From NCBI GenBank assembly GCA_009829735.1, contig CM020618.1, positions 29,054,894-29,118,893 of the forward strand: 64,000 nucleotides of DNA, in the 5' to 3' direction. This document shows positions 63,517-64,000 of the stretch, in pieces. The notes under the pieces are model-generated. The model worked only from the letters and a program-made list of their open reading frames with translations. It was not told the origin of the DNA and ran no database searches. Positions within the stretch are counted from its first letter, which is position 1; each line of letters begins with the position of its first letter. The position numbers and the translations under genes are program-made. The stretch is from Pyropia yezoensis. Taxonomy: Eukaryota; Rhodophyta; Bangiophyceae; Bangiales; Bangiaceae.

Positions 63517-64000
63517 CCACAGTCGCAGTGGCGCGCCCGGCGGCCGCGTCGCGGCGGCGACAGGTCCCTCCGTGCTGCCTTGAGGGCGCGTGCGGCTCTG
63601 CGGTACCGCCGGGCCTGCCGCTCCAGCTCCACCAGATGGTTGCCGAGTATGGCTTTCCAGTTTGGGCCCGACGGCGTCCAGGTACCTCCCGTACCGTCCG
63701 ATCGAAAGCGTAGCGGCGTGGGAGGGGGGTTGTAGTACCTCGGCTGCGGCGGGGGCGGTGAAGGTGGCGGCGTGGTCCAGTTTTGTGGCGGGGACGACGT
63801 GCCGTATATTCGAGAGGGTGGCAGCGGTGGCGGCCGGCTTGTGTTCCTTGGCTGCGAGCGCCCCGCCCCCCCAGGTGCGGAGGACGGCGGCGGGCCCCCC
63901 TGATGGGGACGCCCACCAGCGCAGTCCGGCTCTTGATGGGGGGGAGGAGGCGGGGGCACAGGAGGGGGTAGAGCGGGGCGAGACGAGGGCGGTGCCGGGG
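63517..64000 (-). other. Upstream flank of the split partner gene
   Basis: The minus-strand frame 63959-63087 is Pro-rich but includes GPNWKAILGNHLVELERQAR and YRRAARALKAARRDLSPPRR, which look like a real helical coding segment. It may be an upstream exon of the partner gene; the splice or frame link to 63516 is not resolved. The right terminal repeat of the Harbinger element is not seen and probably lies beyond the window. Confidence 0.35.

Noticed and set aside
62736-63959. 407-codon Pro-rich minus-strand frame crossing the 3' LTR boundary
   Set aside because: Its right part may contain a genuine upstream coding segment, but the part running into the LTR is chance extension and is not one gene.
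1-64000. CRISPR arrays, rRNA genes, bacterial operons
   Set aside because: No direct-repeat arrays with regular spacers, no rRNA-like sequence and no prokaryotic gene organisation; introns and LTR elements show eukaryotic nuclear DNA.

Overview
This looks like nuclear DNA of a GC-rich alga or other photosynthetic protist. Three things point that way: spliceosomal introns, a HlyC/CorC-type DUF21-CBS protein of the kind plants and algae target to plastids, and chromoviral, hAT and PIF/Harbinger transposons set in GC-rich low-complexity DNA with long C/G homopolymers. A bangiophyte red alga such as Porphyra or Pyropia would fit, but this is inference; no organelle, rRNA or marker gene is present to fix the lineage. 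Four of the five introns I can place begin GTACGT and the fifth begins GTAAGT.

Left part, 1-12 kb: the 3' part of the DUF21-CBS-CorC gene converges on a CSC1/OSCA-like mechanosensitive channel gene (two exons, minus strand). Then come transposon remains: a Ty3/gypsy tail fragment, a 578-bp terminal-inverted-repeat element, an IS630/Tc1-like transposase fragment, an ~80-bp minisatellite, and a broken BED-finger/DUF659 hAT-type transposase.

Middle, 12-40 kb: mostly very GC-rich low-complexity DNA in which many long open frames are composition artefacts. Inside it are a PHO80-like (P/U-type) cyclin, a doubtful 650-residue low-complexity gene at 26-28 kb, a second copy of the 578-bp element at 28.4 kb, a well-supported SnRK/CAMKL-type protein kinase in five exons (first exon 13 nt, second 27 nt), and minus-strand traces of a beta-propeller (SBBP-like) repeat protein.

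Right part, 39.6-64 kb: nested mobile DNA. A chromovirus with no visible paired LTRs (about 40.1-46.6 kb) is preceded by a 132-bp near-perfect inverted repeat. A PIF/Harbinger transposase gene (48.2-50.0 kb, plus strand) faces its probable Myb/SANT-like partner gene (minus strand, from 51.5 kb). That partner gene is split by a young, complete-ended chromovirus at 53703-63081, which has 470-bp LTRs, a GTGAC target duplication and a polypurine tract. Between its pol and 3' LTR this chromovirus carries a ~1.9-kb antisense coding region of unknown function, the most unusual feature of the window.
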